21,033 bases of DNA, taken from the NCBI GenBank assembly GCA_949298005.1, contig CASFUN010000019.1, positions 1-21,033 of the forward strand. Direction: 5' to 3'. Source of the DNA: an uncultured Alphaproteobacteria bacterium (GTDB taxonomy: Bacteria; Pseudomonadota; Alphaproteobacteria; Rickettsiales; UBA1997). Positions 7,279 through 15,228 of the stretch are shown here, in pieces (the stretch's first letter is position 1; every line of letters starts with the position of its first letter). The position numbers were made by a program, and so were the translations under genes. Below the pieces are notes generated by a model. That model searched no databases. It was not told the origin of the DNA and saw nothing but the letters and a program-made list of their open reading frames with translations.

Positions 7279-7731
7279 ATGAAAAAAAGATATTTTATTG
7301 CACATTTATTATTATTGGTAGCATGTGGTGGTGTTAATTATGATGTTATTGATACAGAAGAAGAAGCGATAGCAATAAATAGAAGAGCCGAAGCCAATCA
7401 ACCAAAACAAGATAGAGTCTTTTTCAAATTTGACAGTTCAGCATTAAGCGAACAATCAAAGAAAGTACTTGATGAAACAGCTAATTGGTTAAAGAATAAC
7501 AAGGATATCAATATATTAATTGAAGGTCATTGCGATGAAAGAGGCACAAGAGAATACAATCTAGCACTTGGTCAAAGAAGAGCTGATACCGCTAAAAAAT
7601 ACATTGTTTCAAAAGGTATAGATCCAATAAGAATAAAAACTATAAGCTATGGTAAAGAAAGGCCAGCTGTAGTTGGTAAAGGCGAAGCTATCTGGTCTAA
7701 AAATAGAAGATCTGTTATAGTTAAGAGATAA
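7279..7731 (+). CDS. pal: Peptidoglycan-associated lipoprotein Pal
   Basis: Outer-membrane lipoprotein of the Tol-Pal system, which tethers the outer membrane to peptidoglycan and helps its constriction at division. A short signal peptide with Lys/Arg at 2-4 ends in the lipobox LVAC, with C16 as the lipidated residue. The OmpA-like domain (about 46-150) includes VFFKFDSSAL (47-56), IEGHCDERGTREYN (81-94) and the peptidoglycan-contacting LGQRRA region (97-102). The length of 150 residues is normal. It is not next to tolB here, unlike many proteobacteria; it has its own promoter and terminator and looks monocistronic. Confidence 0.95.
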   Translation: MKKRYFIAHLLLLVACGGVNYDVIDTEEEAIAINRRAEANQPKQDRVFFKFDSSALSEQSKKVLDETANWLKNNKDINILIEGHCDERGTREYNLALGQRRADTAKKYIVSKGIDPIRIKTISYGKERPAVVGKGEAIWSKNRRSVIVKR

Positions 7732-7760
7732 TAATTAATCAGTTTTTATTATTATTTTAC

Positions 7761-7783
7761 AGTCCCAAAATGGGACTTTTTTT
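7761..7783 (+). terminator. Rho-independent terminator of pal
   Basis: A perfect 7-bp stem, AGTCCCA (7761-7767) with TGGGACT (7771-7777), has a 3-base loop and runs into seven T residues (7777-7783). It starts 29 bases after the pal stop. It is the clearest intrinsic terminator in the window. Confidence 0.93.
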
Positions 7784-7843
7784 ATGCCACTCCTAAATTT
7801 TGGATATAATTTGAGAATAGGTTATATAAAAAAATAATTTGTT

Positions 7844-8278
7844 TTGGAATATAAAAAAATTGTAAATTATAATACATTTGAAGATGGTGTATTTTTTGGC
7901 TATGTTAGTATATTTACTTTTGAAGATTCTTGTGAAGATATAATAATAAATAATGCATTTAAAAATAATATTAAACAAAAAAATATTGTTCCGTTACTTT
8001 GGCAACATAAAAAAGATGAAGTTATAGGCATAGTTTATAATTTTAAAGAAGATTATATGGGACTTTATGTTGAAGGACAGATAAACTCTAAAAAATATAA
8101 TAAAATTTATTATTTTATCAAAAATAATATGATTAATGGATTAAGTATAGGCTACATTACAAATGATTTTGTGTTTGATAAAAATGGTAGAAGAATAATT
8201 AAATCTCTAGATTTGATCGAAATTAGTGTCGTTTTATCGCCAGCTAATAAATTTGCAAATATAATCTATTGTAAATAA
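7844..8278 (+). CDS. Solitary HK97-family prohead protease (S78), probable gene-transfer-agent or prophage remnant
   Basis: Serine protease of the HK97/caudovirus prohead protease family, which trims capsid and scaffold proteins during head maturation. Visible signatures are LLWQHKKDEVIG (51-62; H55), the serine motif GLSIGY (99-104; S101) and the C-terminal LIEISVVLSPAN (124-135), all in family order. It starts at TTG: an in-frame TAA lies six bases upstream and the next in-frame ATG would remove the His motif. A TATAAT at 7805-7810 may serve as its -10, with no good -35. At 144 residues it is short for phage members but contains the core. No portal, capsid or terminase gene is nearby. Lone gene-transfer-agent-type genes are known to be dispersed in Rickettsiales, which fits; capsid cleavage in this cell cannot be inferred. 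Confidence 0.85.
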   Translation: MEYKKIVNYNTFEDGVFFGYVSIFTFEDSCEDIIINNAFKNNIKQKNIVPLLWQHKKDEVIGIVYNFKEDYMGLYVEGQINSKKYNKIYYFIKNNMINGLSIGYITNDFVFDKNGRRIIKSLDLIEISVVLSPANKFANIIYCK

Positions 8279-8282
8279 TGAA

Positions 8283-8741
8283 TTATTTATGATAAGGATG
8301 ATTATTATTTATAGTATACACTCTATATAATTGTTCCATTAGCATTACCCTAACCATTAAATGTGGATATACCATCCTGCCAAGCGATAATATGAAATCA
8401 GCTTGTTTTAAGACATTATTAGATAAACCATTTGCACCACCTATAATAAAGTCTATATCATTTCCATAATTCATATATCTATTGATAATATCAGCAAATT
8501 CATTTGTTGTAATTATTTTTCCTCTTTCATCAAGTACTATAACTTTATTATTTTCATTTATCTTTTTTAAAATTTCTGCTCCTTCATATTCTTTTTGCTC
8601 CTCTATATTAGTAGATACCGTATGTCCTTTTATCTCTGTTAACTTTATATCAAAATTGACTCTTTTTCTGTACTCGTTATACAAAATCGAGTATGGATCA
8701 GATCTTTTAAATTTACCAAAAGATATTATGTTAATTTTCAT
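8283..8741 (-). CDS. rlmH: 23S rRNA (pseudouridine1915-N3)-methyltransferase RlmH
   Basis: SPOUT-class SAM-dependent methyltransferase that methylates N3 of pseudouridine 1915 in helix 69 of 23S rRNA on the assembled 70S ribosome. It has VLDERGK (69-75), the knot motif FIIGGANGL (98-106), H127 in YPHLMVRVMLMEQLYR and the strictly conserved C-terminal HPYHK (148-152). The length of 152 is normal (~155) and the knot is complete. It converges on the prohead protease gene with a 4-base gap. In many bacteria it follows rsfS/ybeB; here it is alone on its strand. Confidence 0.96.
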   Translation of the reverse strand: MKINIISFGKFKRSDPYSILYNEYRKRVNFDIKLTEIKGHTVSTNIEEQKEYEGAEILKKINENNKVIVLDERGKIITTNEFADIINRYMNYGNDIDFIIGGANGLSNNVLKQADFILSLGRMVYPHLMVRVMLMEQLYRVYTINNNHPYHK

Positions 8742-8815
8742 ATTTATATTTTGATTTTTAAATCAATTATACTACTATAAGTGATAGTTTAGCTTTTCAA
8801 CAAGAAATATCAATG

Positions 8816-8845
8816 TTGTAAGTAAATAAATATATTATGTATAAT
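8816..8845 (+). promoter_or_regulatory. Putative promoter of the orf66-tim44-mltA-smr operon
   Basis: TTGTAA (8816-8821) and a consensus TATAAT (8840-8845) have an 18-base spacer. AAGAAGG (8851-8857) then gives a proper Shine-Dalgarno 9 bases before the ATG at 8867. No other promoter is apparent before the three downstream genes. Confidence 0.5.
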
Positions 8846-8866
8846 ATTGTAAGAAGGCGATAGACT

Positions 8867-9067
8867 ATGACAAAAGATAATTTGGATACACAAAATAAAA
8901 ACGACACGAAAGATAATGACCAAAACACTTGGATCGAAGTTATAGAATCCTTAAGAAGGCTTGAACGTGCTAAAAGTAGTCCAAATCAACAAGTGAGTCG
9001 TATTATGGATAATGATGAAAATAATTGCAAAAAGAATAAAAAGAATTTAGAGGGGTTAAGTATATGA
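8867..9067 (+). CDS. Small hydrophilic protein of unknown function, coupled to the Tim44-like gene
   Basis: No family is recognised for this 66-residue protein. It is highly charged and Asn/Asp/Lys-rich, with no signal peptide or membrane segment. The one ordered-looking part is an amphipathic stretch WIEVIESLRRLERAKS (22-37). Reasons to believe it is real are the best Shine-Dalgarno in the window (AAGAAGG, 9-base spacing), a promoter just upstream and an ATGA overlap with the next start at 9064, which implies translational coupling. It may assist the Tim44-like protein or simply be a leader peptide; the sequence does not decide. Confidence 0.65.
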   Translation: MTKDNLDTQNKNDTKDNDQNTWIEVIESLRRLERAKSSPNQQVSRIMDNDENNCKKNKKNLEGLSI

Positions 9068-9735
9068 ATATAGTGATTTTATTAGTTGTAGTAATTTCTG
9101 TATATAAATTATTGTTTAGTAATTTTGGATTAATGTCAGATGAAGAAAAAAGAAAACAAAATGATATAGCAAATGATTTTATAAAAAATGTTACAAATAC
9201 TGGCTTTAATGATACTGATAAAAATGAGAAAAAAGTAGTAATCTTTGGAAATATTGAAGAGTATAACAAAATTTATAAAAATTATATAAATAGAGTAAAC
9301 AAACAAAAAGATCCAGCTAAAAAAGTAGATTTTGATGAAACTAAGTTTATGAAATCTGCAGAAAAAGCTATTAGTATGATAATGGACGCTTTTTCCGAAA
9401 AAAGATTAGATGTTCTTGAGAAAATGTTAGTAAAAGAATTATTCCAAATCTTTAAGAATAAAATAGAAAATAGTAATGACTTAATATATAAAGTTGTTGT
9501 AATATCGGTTATAGATAAATCTATAGAATCAAAAATCATTAACAAAAAAAATAAAACTGTAGCTCTTAAAGTTACAACGGAACAAATAAACTATATAGAG
9601 AATACTCAAGGTGAGCTAATCAGTGGTTCTAAAGATAAAGTAATTAAAATTACAGAACTTTGGACATTCACTCAAGGACAAATAAAGGATTCACAAGAAT
9701 ATGTTTGGCTGTTAAAATCAATTAATAATGTATAG
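9064..9735 (+). CDS. Tim44-like (TimA-type) membrane-associated protein
   Basis: Homologue of the C-terminal domain of mitochondrial Tim44, as found throughout alphaproteobacteria; its bacterial role is not settled but it is inner-membrane associated. Residues 3-18 form an N-terminal membrane anchor. A charged linker follows (24-90), then the Tim44 domain (about 90-222) beginning FDETKFMKSAEKAISMI and ending in the typical ITELWTFTQGQIKDS...VWLLKS pattern. Its ATG overlaps the stop of the 66-residue gene, with AGGGG 8 bases upstream. It overlaps mltA by 8 bases. The tim44/mltA/smr order is a known alphaproteobacterial arrangement, which supports the call. Confidence 0.88.
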   Translation: MNIVILLVVVISVYKLLFSNFGLMSDEEKRKQNDIANDFIKNVTNTGFNDTDKNEKKVVIFGNIEEYNKIYKNYINRVNKQKDPAKKVDFDETKFMKSAEKAISMIMDAFSEKRLDVLEKMLVKELFQIFKNKIENSNDLIYKVVVISVIDKSIESKIINKKNKTVALKVTTEQINYIENTQGELISGSKDKVIKITELWTFTQGQIKDSQEYVWLLKSINNV

Positions 9736-10858
9736 AATTTGTAAATATCTTATAATATTTGTAGCTGTATATTTAGTTGAAAGAACAGGTATTTCATATT
9801 CTAAAAATAATTATAAAATAGAAGTGGTTCTTGATGCTAAATCAAAACTTAAAAAAGTTAGTTTCAATCAGTTAGATGATTGGAATAAAGAAGACTTTAA
9901 GATGACTTTGAAATTATTTTTATTATCTTGCGAAAGATTTTCAAAATTTAGTGAAGACAAAAAAATATTACCACAAATAAATAAAAACATAACTAGGAAG
10001 GATTTAAATGGTATATGTAAAATAGCAAAAACCATAAAAGAATATGAAAGTAAACATATAAAAGTATTTTTTGAAAAATTTTTTATACCTTATGAAGTTA
10101 TTTCAGATAAGTCATTATTCACTGGGTATTATATACCTATTATCAAAGCCAAAAAAAGTAAAGATATGACTTTTAAGTATCCAATATATAAAAGGCCGCC
10201 AGATTTAACAGATAACAAATACTATACTAGAAGGCAGATAAATTTTGGCGCTTTAAATAATAAAAATTTAGAAATTTTTTACACTAATGATGCTATAGAA
10301 TTATTTTTCTTACATATACAAGGTTCTGGTATAGTAAGACTTATCGATGAAAACAAAACTGTATACATAGGTTATGATGGGAAAAATAACCATAAATATT
10401 CGTCGTTATGGAACCACATCAGCAATAAAGGATTAATTGATAAGAATACAAAAAGGAATACTAAAACAATAAAATACACATTAAGAAATAGTAAAAATAA
10501 CATTAATGAAATCCTAAATATAAACGATTCCTATATATTTTTCAAAATATTAAAAGAAAATATAGTAAAAGGTTCTTTTGGAACAGAATTAATACCTCAA
10601 AGAACAATGGCTATAGATAAAAATTACATACCATTAGGTTTTCTTTTATGGGTAGATACAGTACATAACTTAGAACATAAAAATATTAGTTTTAAAAAAG
10701 CTGTTCTTGCTAATGATGTTGGTTCTGCTATAAATGGAGCTATCCGTGGCGATATATTTTTTGGTTATGGTTCTGATGGTGAAAATAATGCAAGTTATCA
10801 ATACTCAGAAGGAAAATATTATTTATTAATCCCTAAGAAAATAGCTAAGAAACTGTAA
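9728..10858 (+). CDS. mltA: Membrane-bound lytic murein transglycosylase A (MltA/3D domain)
   Basis: Cleaves the MurNAc-GlcNAc bond of peptidoglycan to give 1,6-anhydro products during wall turnover in the periplasm. An N-terminal hydrophobic segment (8-17) looks like a signal or anchor sequence; no lipobox cysteine follows, so it is not an obvious lipoprotein as in E. coli. Family motifs are LFTGYYIP (130-137), FFLHIQGSG (193-201), IGYDGKN (214-220) and the 3D motif with D330 and D342 in ANDVGSAINGAIRGDIFFGYG-like order (328-348). The conserved aspartates needed for acid/base catalysis are present. Length 376 is in the normal range. Its start lies inside the end of the Tim44-like gene and its stop overlaps the smr start by one base. 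Confidence 0.94.
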   Translation: MYRICKYLIIFVAVYLVERTGISYSKNNYKIEVVLDAKSKLKKVSFNQLDDWNKEDFKMTLKLFLLSCERFSKFSEDKKILPQINKNITRKDLNGICKIAKTIKEYESKHIKVFFEKFFIPYEVISDKSLFTGYYIPIIKAKKSKDMTFKYPIYKRPPDLTDNKYYTRRQINFGALNNKNLEIFYTNDAIELFFLHIQGSGIVRLIDENKTVYIGYDGKNNHKYSSLWNHISNKGLIDKNTKRNTKTIKYTLRNSKNNINEILNINDSYIFFKILKENIVKGSFGTELIPQRTMAIDKNYIPLGFLLWVDTVHNLEHKNISFKKAVLANDVGSAINGAIRGDIFFGYGSDGENNASYQYSEGKYYLLIPKKIAKKL

Positions 10859-11382
10859 TGACTAACGATTGGGAAAAAGAGATTTTTAATTGTAAAAAAT
10901 TAAAAAGTAATAGAATCAGTAGAGAAATAGATTTTAATCATAAAATACAACCATGTATTAATGTTAACAATAATCTGGAATACAAACATGAAACTTATTA
11001 TAATACTGAATATATAAAACCGTTAGCTAAAAATGAAACTTTTGGTATAAACAGGAGAACAGATAAAAAATTAAGAAATGGTCAACTAAAAATAGATATG
11101 ACTGTTGATTTTCATGGTATGACCTTAGAAGAAGCTTTTAAACAACTATTACACCAGTTAAATTTATCCTATGAAAATAAATTAAGATGCATACTTCTTA
11201 TAACCGGTAAAGGAAAAAATACCAAACCTAGTAGAGAAAGTATAAAAGGAAATATTGAAAAATGGTTAAAGCATCAAGAAATATCTAGTAAAATAATAAA
11301 ATATGTAGATGCAACTAATAAACATGGTGGAACTGGTACTATATATGTTCTTCTAAAAAGAAACAAAGTATATAAAATTTAG
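10858..11382 (+). CDS. Smr/MutS2-type domain protein
   Basis: Stand-alone Smr-domain protein; Smr domains have nicking or RNA-cleaving activity in characterised cases, but the role of this alphaproteobacterial form is not settled. The N-terminal ~75 residues are variable and Asn/Lys-rich. The family lead-in INRRTDKKLRNGQLKID (64-80) then precedes the Smr core: VDFHGMT (83-89; usual LDLHGMT), LLITGKGK (113-120) and HGGTGTIYVLLKR (156-168). The ATG shares a base with the mltA stop (TAATG), so it is translationally coupled. Its last 4 bases overlap the convergent iscS stop. Confidence 0.9.
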   Translation: MTNDWEKEIFNCKKLKSNRISREIDFNHKIQPCINVNNNLEYKHETYYNTEYIKPLAKNETFGINRRTDKKLRNGQLKIDMTVDFHGMTLEEAFKQLLHQLNLSYENKLRCILLITGKGKNTKPSRESIKGNIEKWLKHQEISSKIIKYVDATNKHGGTGTIYVLLKRNKVYKI

Positions 11383-12593
11383 TCTCTCCATTTTATTTTA
11401 CTTAAATCAACATTGTTTTCCATCATTTCCCAAAGTGGACTCATATTTCTTAATCTTGGAACTTCTTCATTGACTCTTTTAATGAAATAATCTACTTCTT
11501 CTTCTGTTGTAAATCTACCTATTCCAACTCTTATTGATGAATGTGCCATTTCTTGTTTTGTACCTATCGCTTCTATAACATATGAAGGTTCTAAATCTGA
11601 TGAAGAACAAGCTGATCCTGATGATAGAGCTACGTTATTTATCGCCATCATTAGCGATTCTCCTTCAATACCAGCAAAACTAAAATTTAAACATCCAGGC
11701 CATCTATTGTTTCTATCGCCATTTAAATAAACTTTATCTAATCTGAGCAAGCTATTAATCATTTTATTAGCTAACTTTGTTATCCTTTTTCTATCAAATT
11801 GCATTTCATTTTTAGCTAACTCAGCTGCTTTACCGATACCAACTATAAGAGGCACAGCTAAAGTACCAGATCTTAATCCTCTTTCCTGTCCACCTCCATG
11901 TATTTGTGCTTCCATTTTAACTCTTGGTTTTCTTCTTACATACAAAGCACCAATACCTTTAGGGCCATAAATTTTATGGCCGGATATACTCATTAAATCT
12001 ATATTCATTTCATCAACATCTAATGGTATTTTACCAAAAGCTTGCGCACAATCAGTATGAAAATATACTTTCTTTTCTCTACAGATTTCTCCTATTTGTT
12101 TTAGTGGTTGTATAACTCCGATTTCGTTATTTACTCCCATAACAGAAACCATAATCGTTTTTTCCGTTATGGATTCACGCAATTTATTTAAATCTATTAT
12201 ACCATTATTCTCGACGTCTAAAAATGTAACATTAAAATTATCTTTTATTTGTAAATATTTGCATGTTTCAATAACACATTTGTGTTCAGTTTTTACAGTT
12301 ACTATATGGTCTTTTATTTTGTTTCTGTTAAAACGCATAACACCCTTTATAGCAAGATTATTTGACTCAGTAGCTCCAGATGTAAAAATTATATCTTTAG
12401 ATTCTGCACCTATAAGGTCTGCAATTTTTTGTCTTGCATTTTCAACATATTTTTCAGCTTCCCAACCAAATATATGTGATTTTGATCCGGCATTTCCAAA
12501 TTCACTTGTCATGGTAGTCATCATTTCGTCTAGAACTCTTCTATCCATCGGCGATGTAGCTTGATAATCAAAATATATTCTTTTTTTGTCCAT
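11379..12593 (-). CDS. iscS: Cysteine desulfurase IscS
   Basis: PLP enzyme that takes sulfur from cysteine for Fe-S cluster assembly and tRNA thiolation. Landmarks are TSGATESNN (71-79), H104, HTDCAQ (179-184), the PLP lysine K207 in SISGHK, RSGT (241-244) and the persulfide cysteine C329 in SSGSACSSSDLEP (324-336). The C-terminus SPLWEMMENNVDLSKIKW is the IscU-contacting tail shared by IscS and mitochondrial NFS1, so this is the group I housekeeping enzyme rather than SufS. Length 404 is standard. AAAGGTG about 8 bases before the ATG is a Shine-Dalgarno. No iscU, iscA or iscR is adjacent, so either the isc genes are split or they lie elsewhere. Confidence 0.97.
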   Translation of the reverse strand: MDKKRIYFDYQATSPMDRRVLDEMMTTMTSEFGNAGSKSHIFGWEAEKYVENARQKIADLIGAESKDIIFTSGATESNNLAIKGVMRFNRNKIKDHIVTVKTEHKCVIETCKYLQIKDNFNVTFLDVENNGIIDLNKLRESITEKTIMVSVMGVNNEIGVIQPLKQIGEICREKKVYFHTDCAQAFGKIPLDVDEMNIDLMSISGHKIYGPKGIGALYVRRKPRVKMEAQIHGGGQERGLRSGTLAVPLIVGIGKAAELAKNEMQFDRKRITKLANKMINSLLRLDKVYLNGDRNNRWPGCLNFSFAGIEGESLMMAINNVALSSGSACSSSDLEPSYVIEAIGTKQEMAHSSIRVGIGRFTTEEEVDYFIKRVNEEVPRLRNMSPLWEMMENNVDLSKIKWRD

Positions 12594-12609
12594 AAAAGCA
12601 CCTTTTAAA

Positions 12610-12624
12610 TACTATTTAGTAGTA
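12610..12624. promoter_or_regulatory. Short dyad upstream of iscS, candidate operator
   Basis: TACTA (12610-12614) and TAGTA (12620-12624) form an inverted repeat around TTTAG, 17 bases upstream of the iscS start on the minus strand. The position would suit an operator or an initiation-region element for iscS. The arms are only 5 bases, so chance is a serious alternative. Confidence 0.25.
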
Positions 12625-12679
12625 AATATAAAGTAACCTAAATAAAAAATTTATGCAATAAATATAAAAAAATATAAAC

Positions 12680-12707
12680 TTTACATTCAAAAACACCAAT
12701 GTAGTAT
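12680..12707 (+). promoter_or_regulatory. Putative gmk promoter
   Basis: TTTACA (12680-12685) and TAGTAT (12702-12707) lie 16 bases apart, about 22 bases before the gmk ATG. Consensus match only. Confidence 0.35.
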
Positions 12708-12729
12708 TACAAAAAATAACTGAAAAACA

Positions 12730-13347
12730 ATGTTAAAATATAAAAATTTTACAATAATAATATCATCTCCTTCAGGAGCTGGAAAGTCAACTGTAGTTAA
12801 AAAAATAAGAGAATGGGACAAAAAGATAGGTTTCTCGATTTCAGCAACAACAAGAGAACCACGACCAGGAGAAGTTAATGGAGTAAATTATCACTTTTTC
12901 TCACTAGAAGAATTCAAAAAAAGAATATATAATGAAGAATTTTTAGAATATGCGCAAGTATTTGACAATTTCTATGGAACTTTAAGAACAGGAATTGAAG
13001 CTAAATTCAAAGAAGATTGCGATGTTATGATGGACATAGACTGGCAAGGTGCTCAACAAATGTCTGAAAAATTAGATAAAAATAGACTACTAAAAATATT
13101 TATATTGCCACCATCTTTGAAAGAATTGGAAAATAGGTTAAAGTCAAGAGCACAAGACAGTTTAGATGTTATTAAAAAAAGATTAGCAAAAGCTAAAGAT
13201 GAAATAAATCATTGTTTTAGTTATGATTATGTAATAGTAAATGACAATTTAGATAAAACAGTAGAAGAAGTTAAATCAATAATAACTACAAAACGGATAG
13301 CTAACACAATTAAAGAGGAACTTACAAATTTTGTAAAGAATATCTAA
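12730..13347 (+). CDS. gmk: Guanylate kinase
   Basis: Phosphorylates GMP (and dGMP) with ATP to give GDP, an essential step in guanine nucleotide supply. It has the P-loop SSPSGAGKST (12-21), the GMP-binding signature region SATTREPRPGEVNGVNYHFF (38-57) and MDIDWQGAQQ (101-110), followed by the lid region with RLKSRAQD and RLAKAKDE. Length 205 is standard. In this family the acidic base-contacting positions and the Arg of the lid are all visible, so it should be active. No Shine-Dalgarno is evident. The stop codon directly abuts the stop codon of the convergent ABC transporter gene. Confidence 0.97.
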   Translation: MLKYKNFTIIISSPSGAGKSTVVKKIREWDKKIGFSISATTREPRPGEVNGVNYHFFSLEEFKKRIYNEEFLEYAQVFDNFYGTLRTGIEAKFKEDCDVMMDIDWQGAQQMSEKLDKNRLLKIFILPPSLKELENRLKSRAQDSLDVIKKRLAKAKDEINHCFSYDYVIVNDNLDKTVEEVKSIITTKRIANTIKEELTNFVKNI

Positions 13348-15207
13348 TTAAATTTTGGAAGATTTTATATTTATTGGATTATTATCATTTGTATGGAATT
13401 GCTTATCACACAAATCTTTATAAACACCATTTAAAGCTAATAGTTTGTTATGATTACCTTCCTCTACTAGATTACCACCTTGTAAAACGAATATATTGTC
13501 ACAATTTATTATTGTTGGCAATCGATGGGCTATAATAATAGTTGTCTTTCCTTCCATTAATATTTTTAATGACTTTTGTATTAAGTCTTCAGAAACTGGG
13601 TCTAGAGCACTCGTAGCTTCATCTAATAGTAGTATTGGTGTATTTTTAAGCAAAGCTCTTGCTATAGATATTCTTTGTTTTTGGCCACCTGATAAAAGGG
13701 CTCCATCATGTCCTATAATAGTATCGTATCCTTTTTCCATATTTCTGGCAAATTCATCAACATTAGCCATCTTTGCTGCATTTATAACTTCTTCAATTGT
13801 AGCTTTAGGTTTTGTATATCTAATATTCTCAAATATAGTTGTATTAAATAATTTAACATCTTGCCCAACAACTGAAATATTATCCCTTAGTGATTTAAAA
13901 CTAAGATTCTTTATATCTATTTCATCAATAAGAATACTACCTTTTGTAGTATCATAAAATCTCATTATAAGGTTAAATATTGTGGTTTTACCACTACCAG
14001 AATGACCAACAAGAGCGTAAGAATTGCCAGATTTCATCTCAATATTTATATTCGATAATGCTGGTCTCTCTTCTAATTCAATTTTTTCCTTTTCTGTAAT
14101 AATATTCTTTAAGTAATCATTATGTGGGTAATAAAAACTAACGTCATTAAATTTTATATTACCTTTAACATCTGATAGAACTATAGGATTATCAATCTCT
14201 TTTACTGTATTTTCTTGGTCTAATAAAATAAAATATCTTTTAGCACAAACTACAGCCTGTTGTAATTTTATATTTAGTCCAGTAAAAGATTTTATTGGTT
14301 TATAAACAGAAAACATTGCTGTAACAAACGTAAAAAAATCGCCGGTAGATATTGTACCATTTATTATTGAATTGCCACTATAAAGTATAACTAAGGCCAG
14401 GGCTATAGTTCCTGTCATTTCCATCATAGGTGATGTTATCAAAGATTTTCTAGCTATATCAACTGATGTTCTATAGGCATTTGCAAATATTTTATGTGTT
14501 TTTCTTGCTTCGTCTAGCTCTTTATTGTTAGATTTTATAACTTTTATATTTGAAAAAGATTCTGATATTGAGGAAGATATATCTACAGTTTTTTCTCTAC
14601 TTTCGTTTGCTAAAGATCTTATTTTTTTACCTAATTTTATTATTGGTATACCTGTAACTGGAAAAGCTATTAAAGCAATTAAAGATAACCTGAAATTTTG
14701 ATAAATCATTACAAAAAGAAGTGATATAATTGTCATAAATTGCAATATAAATCCATTTAAAAATATCTCTATTATTTCATTTATACCATGTGCATCACCA
14801 AGATAACCACTAATTCTTGTTGGAGATTGCTTCTGAAAAAAGTTTATATCTTTATAAAGTAATCTAGAAAAAAGTTTTTCTTGTAAATTCATAGATATTC
14901 TACTCATGGTAGTACTCATCATTAAACCCTGTAAATAAGTAGCTAGACAACAAGCTATAGCTACGATTATAAGTTGTACTGGAATCATATAAAGTGCTAC
15001 CAAATTTTTACTAATAAAGACTTTATCAATGGCTGGTTTTATAAGATATGCTCGATAAGCAACAGAACCAACAGATACCAACATAAAGCATATTGCAAGT
15101 AGAAACCTGAATTTATATGGATTTACGTAATTTTTGATTATTCTTAACAAAATATCTTTAGTTGAATTATAATCAAAATTTATAGGTTTCTTATTTTTGT
15201 TTTCCAT
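13348..15207 (-). CDS. msbA: MsbA-type ABC exporter (fused membrane and ATPase domains)
   Basis: Half-transporter of the lipid A flippase/multidrug class, expected to dimerise in the inner membrane. The start is taken at the ATG at 15207 (MENKNKKP...), giving 619 residues; the frame is open 17 codons further to a TTG at 15258, but that part covers a hairpin and has no Shine-Dalgarno. The six-helix membrane domain (to about residue 330) precedes an ATPase domain with Walker A GHSGSGKTT, Q-loop VVGQD, signature LSGGQKQR, Walker B ILLLDEATSALD and switch AHR, all intact. An insertion of about 16 charged residues sits between VSFYYP and ALSNI at the start of the ATPase domain. The substrate (lipid A core or another lipid) is inferred only. 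It follows the parvulin gene on the same strand. Confidence 0.88.
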   Translation of the reverse strand: MENKNKKPINFDYNSTKDILLRIIKNYVNPYKFRFLLAICFMLVSVGSVAYRAYLIKPAIDKVFISKNLVALYMIPVQLIIVAIACCLATYLQGLMMSTTMSRISMNLQEKLFSRLLYKDINFFQKQSPTRISGYLGDAHGINEIIEIFLNGFILQFMTIISLLFVMIYQNFRLSLIALIAFPVTGIPIIKLGKKIRSLANESREKTVDISSSISESFSNIKVIKSNNKELDEARKTHKIFANAYRTSVDIARKSLITSPMMEMTGTIALALVILYSGNSIINGTISTGDFFTFVTAMFSVYKPIKSFTGLNIKLQQAVVCAKRYFILLDQENTVKEIDNPIVLSDVKGNIKFNDVSFYYPHNDYLKNIITEKEKIELEERPALSNINIEMKSGNSYALVGHSGSGKTTIFNLIMRFYDTTKGSILIDEIDIKNLSFKSLRDNISVVGQDVKLFNTTIFENIRYTKPKATIEEVINAAKMANVDEFARNMEKGYDTIIGHDGALLSGGQKQRISIARALLKNTPILLLDEATSALDPVSEDLIQKSLKILMEGKTTIIIAHRLPTIINCDNIFVLQGGNLVEEGNHNKLLALNGVYKDLCDKQFHTNDNNPINIKSSKI

Positions 15208-15228
15208 ATCAAAATAATACAAAATAAT

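Noticed and set aside
7793..7978. 61-residue minus-strand frame opposite the prohead protease start
   Set aside because: It is Phe/Ile/Tyr-rich and matches nothing; the opposite strand carries clear protease motifs.
8482..9269. Overlapping frames opposite rlmH and opposite the 66-residue and Tim44-like genes
   Set aside because: They lack family motifs and start signals, while the sense genes are recognised or have ribosome-binding sites and coupled starts.
12169..12564. 131-residue open frame on the plus strand inside iscS
   Set aside because: It is the antisense shadow of a well-conserved iscS frame and shows no protein family motif.
13496..13957. 153-residue open frame on the plus strand inside the ABC transporter ATPase domain
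   Set aside because: It lies wholly opposite conserved Walker and signature motifs and has no recognisable domain; a reverse-strand shadow.
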